Source of the DNA: Desulfobacterales bacterium
Lineage (GTDB): Bacteria; Desulfobacterota; Syntrophobacteria; B119-G9
Length of the DNA stretch: 8,936 nucleotides
Direction of reading: 5' to 3'
Assembly: GCA_026992215.1 (NCBI GenBank)
Contig: JALXAI010000033.1
Coordinates: 1 to 8,936, forward strand
In this document: positions 1 to 6,616 of the stretch, in pieces
How the letters are laid out: the number at the start of each line of letters is the position of its first letter
Numbering within the stretch: the stretch's first letter is position 1
Program-made: the position numbers and the translations under genes
Notes under the pieces: generated by a model
What the model was told of the DNA's origin: nothing
Seen by the model: the letters and a program-made list of their open reading frames with translations, nothing else
Database searches by the model: none

Positions 1-1
1 G

Positions 2-1621
2 GCGCGTCCGCGCCCGATGGACAGGCTGATCTGTGGAGACGTCGGCTTTGGCAAGACGGAGGTTGCCATAAGAGCCGCCTTCAAGGCCGTGATGGATGGC
101 AAACAGGTAGCGATGCTTGTTCCAACCACCATTCTGGCAGAACAGCATTACCAGACTTTCAAGGAGCGCTTTTCCAGCTACCCCGTTTTCATTGAAACTT
201 TAAGCCGGTTCAAAACCAGGTCACAGCAGAAAAAAATAATCGAGAACCTTAAAAAAGGAAAAGTCGATATCATAATAGGGACTCACAGACTGCTTCAACA
301 GGACATTGCTTTTCGCGACCTCGGATTGCTCATTATCGACGAGGAACACAGATTCGGTGTGAGGCACAAGGAAAAGCTGAAAAAACTGCGGACATCCGTG
401 GATGTCCTTTCCCTTTCAGCCACACCAATCCCGAGAACCCTTCACATGTCTTTGATGGGAATACGGGATCTTAGCACCATCGAAACTCCTCCCCGGGAAC
501 GCTACGTGGTAGAGACATATATCTGCAAGTTTGACGAAGAAATAATTCGCACGGCCATTACCAGGGAACTCGGAAGAGAAGGGCAGGTTTTCTTTGTCCA
601 CAACAGGGTAAAAACCATTTACAACATGGCAAACCTTATAAGGAAGCTTGTTCCCGAAGCCAACGTGGGGGTTGCCCACGGCCAGATGCATGAAAGAGAA
701 CTCGAAAAGGTAATGGAAGAATTCGTAAGAAAGGAAATCAACGTCCTTGTTTGCAGTACAATCATCGAATCAGGACTCGATATTCCTTCCGCCAACACCA
801 TCATCATAAATAGGGCAGACAGGTTCGGCCTGGCTCAAATTTATCAGTTAAGGGGTAGAGTGGGCAGGGCCGACAGACAGGCTTACGCGTACCTGCTCAT
901 CCCCGGCAAGCATCTGATTACCCGGGAAGCCGAAAAGCGTTTTCGGGCGCTTTTAAATTTCACCGAACTGGGTTCAGGCTTCAGGGTTGCCCTAAATGAC
1001 CTGCAGATCCGTGGCGGTGGAAACCTGCTGGGAGCGGCTCAATCAGGACACGTTGCCGCCATAGGCTACGAACTGTACGTGGATCTGGTTCAGAAAACCA
1101 TTCGAAAGTTAAGGGGTGAAATGGTTGAAGAAGCGCCCGAACCCGAGATTGACCTCAGGTTATCCGCCTTCATCCCGGAATCTTACGTACCCGACATAAA
1201 CCAGCGGCTCTTTCTTTACAAGAGGCTTGCATCCGGCAGGAATAAAAGCGAGATAAAGGAGGTTGCCCTTGAAATGAGAGACAGGTTCGGCCCTCTTCCA
1301 CCCGAAGTCAATAACCTGCTGAACGTGACCCTTATCAAGCTCTGGCTCAGGAAACTGCACGTCACAAAGCTCACACAAAACAAAAAACAGTTTGTATTGT
1401 CTATAGCTAAGAGTACTCCGCTGGAACCCGAAGCCATTTTCGCGGTAATTAACAAGTTTCCGAGACAAATATCGATTAGCCCGGAGCAAAAGTTAATCAT
1501 TGGAAGTATTGACGGAAACACCGATAAAGATTTTGAGTTCTTGAAACTTATCTTGCAAAAGCTTAGCACAAGTATTTCCGCAAAAAGCAGAAAGGAAAGC
1601 CATGAACACAACTTTTCTTAA
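2..1621 (+). CDS. mfd: Transcription-repair coupling factor Mfd, C-terminal part (5' truncated by window edge)
   Basis: Mfd is a DNA translocase that removes RNA polymerase stalled at lesions and recruits the UvrABC excision repair machinery. The frame is open from base 2, before the first ATG at 17, so the gene begins outside the window. Only about 539 residues of a protein usually near 1150 are present. The superfamily 2 helicase motifs appear in order: Walker A GDVGFGKTE (nt 35-61), Walker B DEEH (338-349), SATPIPRT near 417-440, and the GRVGRADR motif VI near 855-880. The block after motif VI (QIRGGGNLLGAAQSGH) and the C-terminal region containing SYVPDINQRLFLYKRLA are typical of Mfd and separate it from RecG. 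The UvrB-homology and RNA polymerase-interacting domains lie upstream, outside the window. The stop overlaps the next gene by 20 nt, which suggests co-transcription. Identification is firm. Confidence 0.97.
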   Translation, partial: ARPRPMDRLICGDVGFGKTEVAIRAAFKAVMDGKQVAMLVPTTILAEQHYQTFKERFSSYPVFIETLSRFKTRSQQKKIIENLKKGKVDIIIGTHRLLQQDIAFRDLGLLIIDEEHRFGVRHKEKLKKLRTSVDVLSLSATPIPRTLHMSLMGIRDLSTIETPPRERYVVETYICKFDEEIIRTAITRELGREGQVFFVHNRVKTIYNMANLIRKLVPEANVGVAHGQMHERELEKVMEEFVRKEINVLVCSTIIESGLDIPSANTIIINRADRFGLAQIYQLRGRVGRADRQAYAYLLIPGKHLITREAEKRFRALLNFTELGSGFRVALNDLQIRGGGNLLGAAQSGHVAAIGYELYVDLVQKTIRKLRGEMVEEAPEPEIDLRLSAFIPESYVPDINQRLFLYKRLASGRNKSEIKEVALEMRDRFGPLPPEVNNLLNVTLIKLWLRKLHVTKLTQNKKQFVLSIAKSTPLEPEAIFAVINKFPRQISISPEQKLIIGSIDGNTDKDFEFLKLILQKLSTSISAKSRKESHEHNFS

Positions 1622-2615
1622 GGATACCAGGTCAAGAGTGATCACCGGCGCCGTCGCCATCATGGCATTATTGTTTTGTCTTCTTATTCCTGCCAGACCA
1701 TCCAGCGGCGCGGAAATTATCGACAGAATCGTTGCCATAGTAAATGGCGATATTATTACTTTAAGTGAGCTTGAGAAGGCTTCAAGGATATTTTACGAAA
1801 ACATGAAGGCTCAGGCCATGAAAACGGGCAGGGAACTGCCACCTCTTTCTGAACTCAGAAAGCAGGTACTCAATTTCCTGATTGACAAGAAGCTCACCGA
1901 GCAAGAATCACAGAGGCTGGGTATTACCGTAACTGATCAGGACGTCGACAATGCTATCAACAATCTTCTGAAGGACAAGGGCATAAGCAGGATGGAACTT
2001 ATAGAGGGGCTGAAGAAGGAAGGAAAAACGCTGGATGACCTCAGAAATGAAATAAGAGAAAACATTCAAAGAGCAAGACTTATTAACAGAGCCGTAAAAT
2101 CAAAGATCGTAGTCACGGACGAGGAAGTCGAAAAATTTTACGAAGAACACAAGGATCAATTCTCGCAAAAAGAAAAGTGGCACTTAAGGGTTATTTTTCT
2201 TCCCTTCCCTGTTAACCCGACTGACAGGGACAGGCAGGAAGTGCTCCGGCTGGCCAGGAAACTGAAAGCCCAGATAGAAGGCGGAGCATCTTTTGCCGCG
2301 TTAGCGCGCGAATATTCCCAGGGCCCCGGGGCCAAAGAAGGAGGGGATGTCGGCTACCTGAGCCCCGACGATCTCGACCCGAAGCTGGCAAAATATATTT
2401 CCGCTTTATCTCCCGGGGAAGTAAGTGAACCGGCGGAAACGGAAGACGGTATTTACCTTTTCAAACTGGAAGATATTCAGGAGGGGGGATCAAAGACATT
2501 CAAGAATGCCAAAAACTACATAAGGCACTTGCTTTACCAGAGGGAAGTAAACAAGCGTTACATGGAATGGCTCCAGGAATTAAGGAAACGATCGTATATC
2601 AAGATCAATCTCTGA
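1602..2615 (+). CDS. surA: SurA/PpiC-type periplasmic peptidyl-prolyl isomerase chaperone
   Basis: This is a 337-aa secreted parvulin-family chaperone, expected to help outer-membrane proteins fold in the periplasm. Residues 1-37 form a signal peptide: a basic N-terminus, a hydrophobic core around 15-30 (ITGAVAIMALLFCLLIP), and a likely cleavage site after SSGA. Residues 38 to about 165 match the SurA N-terminal helical domain (DRIVAIVNGDIITLSELEK). A single parvulin domain spans about 190-295, with HLRVIFLP, GASFAALAREYSQGPGAKEG and GDVGYLSPDDL. E. coli SurA has two parvulin domains, so this is the shorter one-domain form. The start at 1602 has an AAAGGAAAG ribosome binding site and lies inside the end of mfd, so translational coupling is likely. 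It uses TGA as a normal stop. It could also be called a PpiC/PrsA-like foldase. The symbol follows the SurA_N-like N-terminus and is less certain than the family. Confidence 0.88.
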   Translation: MNTTFLKDTRSRVITGAVAIMALLFCLLIPARPSSGAEIIDRIVAIVNGDIITLSELEKASRIFYENMKAQAMKTGRELPPLSELRKQVLNFLIDKKLTEQESQRLGITVTDQDVDNAINNLLKDKGISRMELIEGLKKEGKTLDDLRNEIRENIQRARLINRAVKSKIVVTDEEVEKFYEEHKDQFSQKEKWHLRVIFLPFPVNPTDRDRQEVLRLARKLKAQIEGGASFAALAREYSQGPGAKEGGDVGYLSPDDLDPKLAKYISALSPGEVSEPAETEDGIYLFKLEDIQEGGSKTFKNAKNYIRHLLYQREVNKRYMEWLQELRKRSYIKINL

Positions 2616-2634
2616 AAACGCGGTCACCCCGTCA

Positions 2635-3402
2635 TCACGCGAGACCGGAAAACCTCAGCACGCGCTGTACGTAATTCCTGGTTTCCTTGTAAGGAGGGAT
2701 CCCTTTGTGTTTCATAACAGCCCCCGGCCCGGCATTGTAGGCTGCGATTGCGTGGACAAGGTTACCGTCGAACATGTCAAGCATTTTCCTGAAATATTTC
2801 ACCCCGCCGGAGATGTTTTCTTCCACGTCAAAAGGATCTGAAACTCCAAGTTCTCTGGCGGTTTCCGGCATCAGTTGCATGAGTCCCATGGCACCGCACC
2901 TGGACACCGCTTTCTCGTTAAACCCCGATTCAGCCTTAATTATTCCCTTGATGATGTTTGCCGGAATATGATACGCTCTGGATGCTTTTTCGATTGCCGT
3001 GTCAATCCTGTCTTTTCCGGAAAATGCCTTTTTCTGCAAGTAGCCGGAAGATTCACGCATCGCGTTGACAGTACCACGCGACCTTAAAGATGGCTCTGAC
3101 AGTCTCTTTTTACCGAACAATATCGGCCTCTCAGAGGCCATTTCGTTTACGTCAAGAGGTTTAATCCTGCCTGAGGGTACAAAAACCGGATGCGCAAGGT
3201 AGTCCCTGATATTTAAACCCCTAACCCCGGATTCACGGGCTTGCCTACCGCTGCGACTCTCTTTCTCGAGCACCTTGCTGAACCTTCTGACATTCCCATG
3301 CCGCGTTCCTCCCGCTCTTCCGGCCAGCTCGGCAGCGAAAGACTTGAGCATCAACTTCTGCACCAGACTGCTTTTACAAGATTCCCTAAATCCAAACCCC
3401 AT
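2635..3402 (-). CDS. Lytic transglycosylase, SLT/GEWL domain, no visible signal peptide
   Basis: This 255-aa protein carries a lysozyme-like lytic transglycosylase domain that cleaves the MurNAc-GlcNAc bond of peptidoglycan to give 1,6-anhydro ends. The domain covers about residues 131-255. The catalytic Glu is probably E158 in IKAESGFN, followed by GAMGLMQLMPETA (170-182), AYNAGPGAV (221-229) and YVQRVL near the end, all standard for the SLT family. Residues 1-120 are basic, of low similarity and probably partly disordered. No signal peptide or lipobox is seen. I chose ATG at 3402 because it sits 1 nt after the diguanylate cyclase stop (3406-3404) and has GGAAAGGGA just upstream. The frame is open upstream to an ATG at 3537, but that region is the other-frame image of the cyclase gene. 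The lack of a signal peptide suggests export by another route, as for flagellar rod-associated enzymes. That is inference. Confidence 0.85.
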   Translation of the reverse strand: MGFGFRESCKSSLVQKLMLKSFAAELAGRAGGTRHGNVRRFSKVLEKESRSGRQARESGVRGLNIRDYLAHPVFVPSGRIKPLDVNEMASERPILFGKKRLSEPSLRSRGTVNAMRESSGYLQKKAFSGKDRIDTAIEKASRAYHIPANIIKGIIKAESGFNEKAVSRCGAMGLMQLMPETARELGVSDPFDVEENISGGVKYFRKMLDMFDGNLVHAIAAYNAGPGAVMKHKGIPPYKETRNYVQRVLRFSGLA

Positions 3403-3403
3403 G

Positions 3404-4912
3404 CTAAAGATCCCTTTCCGAACAACACCGATTTTTCCCTTCCAGCTTCGCAGCGTACATGGCCCGGTCGGCTCGCTCAAACAATGTCTCCGCCGTATCG
3501 TTTTCCCTTCTCTCTGCGACTCCGATACTGAGACCAACTTTCAGGATATGCTTTGAGTCCTTGGTAAGATGAAATTCTACGCGAGATATACTTTTAAGGA
3601 TTTCCCTGGCCTTTTTGATGCCATCTTCCAGGTTGGCGTTCTCAAGAATAATGACAAACTCGTCGCCTCCATATCGAGCTAGCATGTCAGTCGCCCTGAT
3701 GTGTTTTTTAACATAATACATCGTCCTTTGAAGAACATCGTCTCCTATCTTGTGTCCCCACTTATCATTGATTGTCTTAAAGTCGTCGATGTCCAGGATC
3801 ATCAAAACGAACTTCTTATCAGAACCGAGAATTTCCTGTATCTTGATTCTGTAGGCCTCCCGATTATAAACACCCGTTAAGGGATCCTCCAGGGCCTTTT
3901 CTCTCGCTGCCAGCAGTTCTTCGAAATAGCTCTTCTTCTGCTGCTTGGCCTCGCGAAGCTGTCGTCTGAGTTTAAGCTCTTCCTTTATGTAGTTATCCAG
4001 TTGTTTTTGATCCAGGTCCCTCTTGATCCGAATGAGCTTTTTGATCTCGTTGATACTCCCAAGCAGGTTATCTTTAAGTTCAGAAATATGGACAGACTTG
4101 GTGCAGATCTCCTCCATACGCTGTGCCTGCTTGGTCATATTGGTATTATGGTCTTTGCTGGTTCGTTCCAACCACTCGTGGTTCTCGGATATGCTTCTCA
4201 GGAACTCTTCCTGGGTTTCCACCAGGTTTGTCATGATAGTTTTCAGGAGTTCTTCAAGCTTTTCTCGTTCTTCCCTCACTACCTGGCGGTACTCTTCGTA
4301 AAGCATATTGAACTGGTAGGTGATTTTTTCCACGGCCTCAGCGGAGAATTGTGTTTCCAGGTACCTTACGAACTTTTGAGATTTCTCGGCCAGTTTTTCA
4401 TCCGATGCCTTAACCAGGATTGCGATGTCCCTTGAAAGCAACAGAAGAACGTTCTGATAGGACTGCTCGATTTTAGAGAGAAGCTTTTTAACATAAGTAT
4501 ACTCGACATCCGATCCCCCGGAATCTTCTGATACCACCTTCGGTTCGATTCTCAATATCAGATCTTTAAGTTCACTACCTATTCTTTTCATCTCGGCGAC
4601 ATTGACACCCTGGCGCATCGATTCCTGAAGTTCAAGCAGCTTTGAGCGGATTTCAATATGATCATCCTGAGCCGCGAGCACAATAAGCGATCTTAAAAGG
4701 CTTCCTATCAAGCTCTCGAGCTCATCAATCTTTTCTCTTAAGGCGGTATTTTCCGACAGGAGACTCGAGTACTTTTTCCGGAGACTGGCAAGCCTTTTTT
4801 GAAACTCATTTTCGGTCAAACATTCTTCTTTGCTGTCATCCCTTTCCTTATCATCCTTCTTTCCGCCCCATAAGGACCGAATCTTTTTTTCCAGTGTTTT
4901 TTCTTTTTCCAT
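3404..4912 (-). CDS. Soluble diguanylate cyclase with long helical N-terminus (GGDEF)
   Basis: This 502-aa enzyme is predicted to make c-di-GMP from two GTP. The C-terminal GGDEF domain spans about 341-495: DPLTGVYNR (343-351), DIDDFKTINDKWGH (374-387), the intact catalytic signature GGDEF (415-419) and the closing ADRAMYAAKLEGKNR. An RxxD motif (R406 to D409) lies five residues before GGDEF, so the allosteric product-inhibition I-site is present. Residues 1-340 are charged and almost wholly helical, with coiled-coil stretches near 35-70 and 260-340. There are no membrane segments and no recognisable PAS, GAF, REC or HAMP domain. The enzyme is therefore likely cytosolic, with its signal read through the helical bundle or dimerisation. 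The SD before ATG 4912 is weak. The lytic transglycosylase starts 1 nt beyond its stop. Function is firm, input signal unknown. Confidence 0.93.
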   Translation of the reverse strand: MEKEKTLEKKIRSLWGGKKDDKERDDSKEECLTENEFQKRLASLRKKYSSLLSENTALREKIDELESLIGSLLRSLIVLAAQDDHIEIRSKLLELQESMRQGVNVAEMKRIGSELKDLILRIEPKVVSEDSGGSDVEYTYVKKLLSKIEQSYQNVLLLLSRDIAILVKASDEKLAEKSQKFVRYLETQFSAEAVEKITYQFNMLYEEYRQVVREEREKLEELLKTIMTNLVETQEEFLRSISENHEWLERTSKDHNTNMTKQAQRMEEICTKSVHISELKDNLLGSINEIKKLIRIKRDLDQKQLDNYIKEELKLRRQLREAKQQKKSYFEELLAAREKALEDPLTGVYNREAYRIKIQEILGSDKKFVLMILDIDDFKTINDKWGHKIGDDVLQRTMYYVKKHIRATDMLARYGGDEFVIILENANLEDGIKKAREILKSISRVEFHLTKDSKHILKVGLSIGVAERRENDTAETLFERADRAMYAAKLEGKNRCCSERDL

Positions 4913-4940
4913 ACCAAGTCATCACTTCACTAGAGATTTT

Positions 4941-4969
4941 ACTGTATTTACTTAATCACGGACACGCAA
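4941..4969 (-). promoter_or_regulatory. Weak candidate sigma70-type promoter before the cyclase gene
   Basis: On the minus strand TTGCGT (4969-4964) is followed by 17 nt and TACAGT (4946-4941), about 28 nt before the cyclase ATG at 4912. Spacing is ideal but the matches to TTGACA and TATAAT are only 3/6 and 4/6. The 264-nt gap before this gene makes an internal promoter reasonable. No sigma54 or sigma28 site was found in the gap. Confidence 0.22.
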
Positions 4970-5176
4970 GGCTAGGTGTAGCAATTACCGTTCCGTTTAC
5001 CGGAAAGTCCGGCAAAAAGTGGTGCAAACAGGTATCCTGCAAGAGATCTTCCCGTATTTCCCTGCCATACTTTCAACCCGTTGCGTCAACCCATAATGTG
5101 GTTTTATTGCCATTTTTAAGCTATTTCGCCACCCGCATTATTTCAGAAATGTTGAGTCCCGACAGGCCGCCTTCGT

Positions 5177-5641
5177 TTACGTGCCGTAGTCGCCTCGCTC
5201 GTACCTGGCAACTTCCTTGGCTGTAAGAGTCGAAATCTGTTCCGCGATTGCTCGCAAAGATGAATCTTTCGGAAGCATGCCAACCAGTTCATCCAGCTTT
5301 CTAACATTTCCATTCATCTCCCGGACGGCAGTTGCCAGTTTGTCTGTTGACACGCCAGGTGAAGCGAGGAGGTTGCCAAACTTTTCCAAGGCGTCCAGAG
5401 AATCTTCCGCCATACTCAGGGCTTGCGAAACGTTTTCCGTCAGCTGCAGTGGAACAACAGGCATGGAAGCCTGTATAAGGCCTGCCTCTTCTGTAGCTGA
5501 GACAGTTTTGCCTTCCCGGTAGGAATTTTTTGCCTCCTCGAGTACTCGTTCGAAGGATGCTCCGGCAGGTTTGTCAATTCTCGCTGTGGTTCTTTTGTCT
5601 TCTGCATTCAAACCGGAAGGTAAGATTTTGTCAATCTTCAT
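5177..5641 (-). CDS. Hypothetical protein, 154 aa, mostly helical
   Basis: I do not recognise a family. The protein has a polar N-terminus (MKIDKILPSGLNAEDKR), a short SFERVLEEA motif at 29-37, and a helical second half (70-150) rich in Leu, Ala and Glu, ending RYERGDYGT. There is no signal peptide, membrane segment or cysteine. The start at 5641 is supported by AGGAG (5654-5650) at 8-nt spacing. It lies between the PilZ and cyclase genes on the same strand, and both this protein and the downstream lytic transglycosylase contain an F-x-x-VLE motif near the N-terminus. A motility or envelope role is possible by context only. After the TAA at 5179-5177 another frame stays open to a TAG at 5123-5121 and reads as plausible protein, so the gene may be frameshifted near its end. 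Confidence 0.7.
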   Translation of the reverse strand: MKIDKILPSGLNAEDKRTTARIDKPAGASFERVLEEAKNSYREGKTVSATEEAGLIQASMPVVPLQLTENVSQALSMAEDSLDALEKFGNLLASPGVSTDKLATAVREMNGNVRKLDELVGMLPKDSSLRAIAEQISTLTAKEVARYERGDYGT

Positions 5642-5647
5642 CTCATA

Positions 5648-5742
5648 TGCTCCTGTTCTTTCACTCTTCCCCTGAACGTAATCTGTTCATGTTCAAGGCC
5701 AATATCCATTAGTTCCGAGATTGCTTGAATAGAACAGGAGCA
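5648..5742. repeat. 12-bp perfect inverted repeat spanning the PilZ-hypothetical gap
   Basis: TGCTCCTGTTCT (5648-5659) and AGAACAGGAGCA (5731-5742) are exact reverse complements separated by 71 nt. In the minus-strand transcript the downstream arm contains the AGGAG ribosome binding site of the 154-aa gene (5654-5650). Pairing of the two arms would therefore hide that site. Arm identity is seen directly; a regulatory role is inference. Confidence 0.6.
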
Positions 5743-5760
5743 AATTGCATACCATCTTCC

Positions 5761-6360
5761 TTACCCGTCACTTTCCATCCGTGCTTCCCGCAGTCGCTGT
5801 CTTTCCGTTCTGAATATATACCTGATTATTGCTTCCCGATCTTCTTCATCAATCGCGACAAACTTAATCCCCAGGTGATACTGTCTACCGGTATCCGAAT
5901 CCCCACCTATTACTCCCTTTCTTTTTCTCACCTCCCCTATCACGAAGAAAGGATTGTTGAAAGCCGGAGGGAAAAAAATGCACATATCGAGATAGCTCCC
6001 CTTAGGAAAGTTTACAGGACTCACCAGGCGAAGCCCACCTCCGCTGATGTTTATCACCTCTCCCGTATACTCGTACTTGTGAAACTCCCCACTGAAAAGA
6101 AGACTGCTCAGACGATCAATCTTCTGCTCCAAACGTATGATTGCCTCCAGCACGGTCCGGGTGCAATGATCCAGGTTGCCCTCGTAAAATTTTGATTCCA
6201 CTGACGAAGACGACCTTGACGCGGCGTAGAGGTTCTTTTTTCTCTTGAACTCCTCCTGACTTATCTGGCTGAATTTTACAACCAGAGACGTTTCGGTTCT
6301 GAGGTATTTCCTCTGTTCTTTTTTCAATTCGTTCTTGAGATTAATAACTTCTTCTGTCAT
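5761..6360 (-). CDS. PilZ-domain protein (probable c-di-GMP receptor) with a helical insertion
   Basis: This 199-aa protein carries the two c-di-GMP-binding signatures of PilZ domains: RxxxR (R17-K-Y-L-R21) and the [D/N]xSxxG motif as N104-I-S-G-G-G109. The beta-strand pattern after the second motif and the closing LGIKF...DEEDREAIIRYIFR segment (163-184) are also typical. The two motifs normally lie about 30 residues apart; here they are about 83 apart. The gap holds a charged stretch (32-60) and a probable long helix at about 62-90 (VLEAIIRLEQKIDRLSSLL), suggesting an oligomerising insertion. It has no signal peptide or membrane segment, so it should act in the cytosol. The start at 6360 has CAGGAG (6374-6369) at 8-nt spacing. 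Being first in a cluster with a diguanylate cyclase fits a paired c-di-GMP synthesis and response role. Confidence 0.85.
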   Translation of the reverse strand: MTEEVINLKNELKKEQRKYLRTETSLVVKFSQISQEEFKRKKNLYAASRSSSSVESKFYEGNLDHCTRTVLEAIIRLEQKIDRLSSLLFSGEFHKYEYTGEVINISGGGLRLVSPVNFPKGSYLDMCIFFPPAFNNPFFVIGEVRKRKGVIGGDSDTGRQYHLGIKFVAIDEEDREAIIRYIFRTERQRLREARMESDG

Positions 6361-6393
6361 GAAGTCTGCTCCTGAATAAAGTACTTGTTTTGT

Positions 6394-6411
6394 ACCCGGC
6401 TCCTGCCGGGT
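6394..6411. repeat. 7-bp GC-rich hairpin in the PilZ leader
   Basis: ACCCGGC (6394-6400) and GCCGGGT (6405-6411) form a perfect stem around a 4-nt loop, which reads AGGA in the minus-strand transcript. It ends 20 nt before the PilZ ribosome binding site. Only three T follow on the plus strand and no plus-strand gene ends here, so it is more likely a leader element than a terminator. Confidence 0.6.
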
Positions 6412-6414
6412 TTC

Positions 6415-6449
6415 GGAGGAAACAAAAGCTTATATAGCCTCCCTTGTTT
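6415..6449. repeat. Interleaved inverted repeats with pseudoknot potential
   Basis: GGAGG (6415-6419) can pair with CCTCC (6438-6442), and AAACAA (6420-6425) with TTGTTT (6444-6449). The pairs cross, as in an H-type pseudoknot. The element lies in the presumed PilZ 5' leader. Complementarity is seen; folding is inferred. Confidence 0.35.
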
Positions 6450-6490
6450 TTTATTTTAGACAATTTAACATTTCTTTCGCTACTATTTTT

Positions 6491-6535
6491 CTGTCTTTGC
6501 GATTCGGCTGAGACAGTATCGCACAGATAAGACAG
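6491..6535. repeat. Nested inverted repeats with two alternative outer arms
   Basis: CTGTCT (6491-6496) can pair with AGACAG at 6530-6535, enclosing an inner stem GCGAT (6499-6503)/ATCGC (6518-6522). It can instead pair with a second AGACAG copy at 6511-6516. The two folds exclude each other. Seen in the sequence; any switching role is speculative. Confidence 0.45.
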
Positions 6536-6548
6536 ACAGTGGTCCCTG

Positions 6549-6569
6549 GCACATCTTTTTGCAATGTGC
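6549..6569. repeat. 6-bp hairpin
   Basis: GCACAT (6549-6554) and ATGTGC (6564-6569) are perfect reverse complements around a 9-nt loop, next to a larger inverted repeat starting at 6571. Confidence 0.4.
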
Positions 6570-6570
6570 A

Positions 6571-6616
6571 TCGATTACGATCTGGGCACCTTTTTCCGGT
6601 TCAATAGTGTAATCGA
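6571..6616. repeat. 8-bp inverted repeat with 30-nt loop
   Basis: TCGATTAC (6571-6578) and GTAATCGA (6609-6616) are exact reverse complements. With the neighbouring hairpins it forms a run of about five stem-loops upstream of the PilZ gene. It could be a leader structure or part of an operator for divergent transcription. Confidence 0.45.

Noticed and set aside
3403..3537. N-terminal extension of the lytic transglycosylase to ATG 3537
   Set aside because: It would overlap the GGDEF coding region by 134 nt. The ATG at 3402 has a ribosome binding site and sits right after the cyclase stop.
5725..6195. 156-aa plus-strand open frame
   Set aside because: It is antisense to the PilZ gene, which has clear motifs and a good ribosome binding site.
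6394..6411. Hairpin as a rho-independent terminator
   Set aside because: Only three T follow it on the plus strand and A-rich sequence follows on the minus strand. No gene ends next to it.
6547..6563. Sigma54-like site TGGCAC...TTGCA on the plus strand
   Set aside because: The GG and GC elements are 11 nt apart rather than the strictly required 10, and the nearest plus-strand gene is over 260 nt away.
6341..6571. 76-aa minus-strand open frame overlapping the PilZ start
   Set aside because: It runs through the inverted repeats and overlaps PilZ out of frame. It has no ribosome binding site or recognisable domain.
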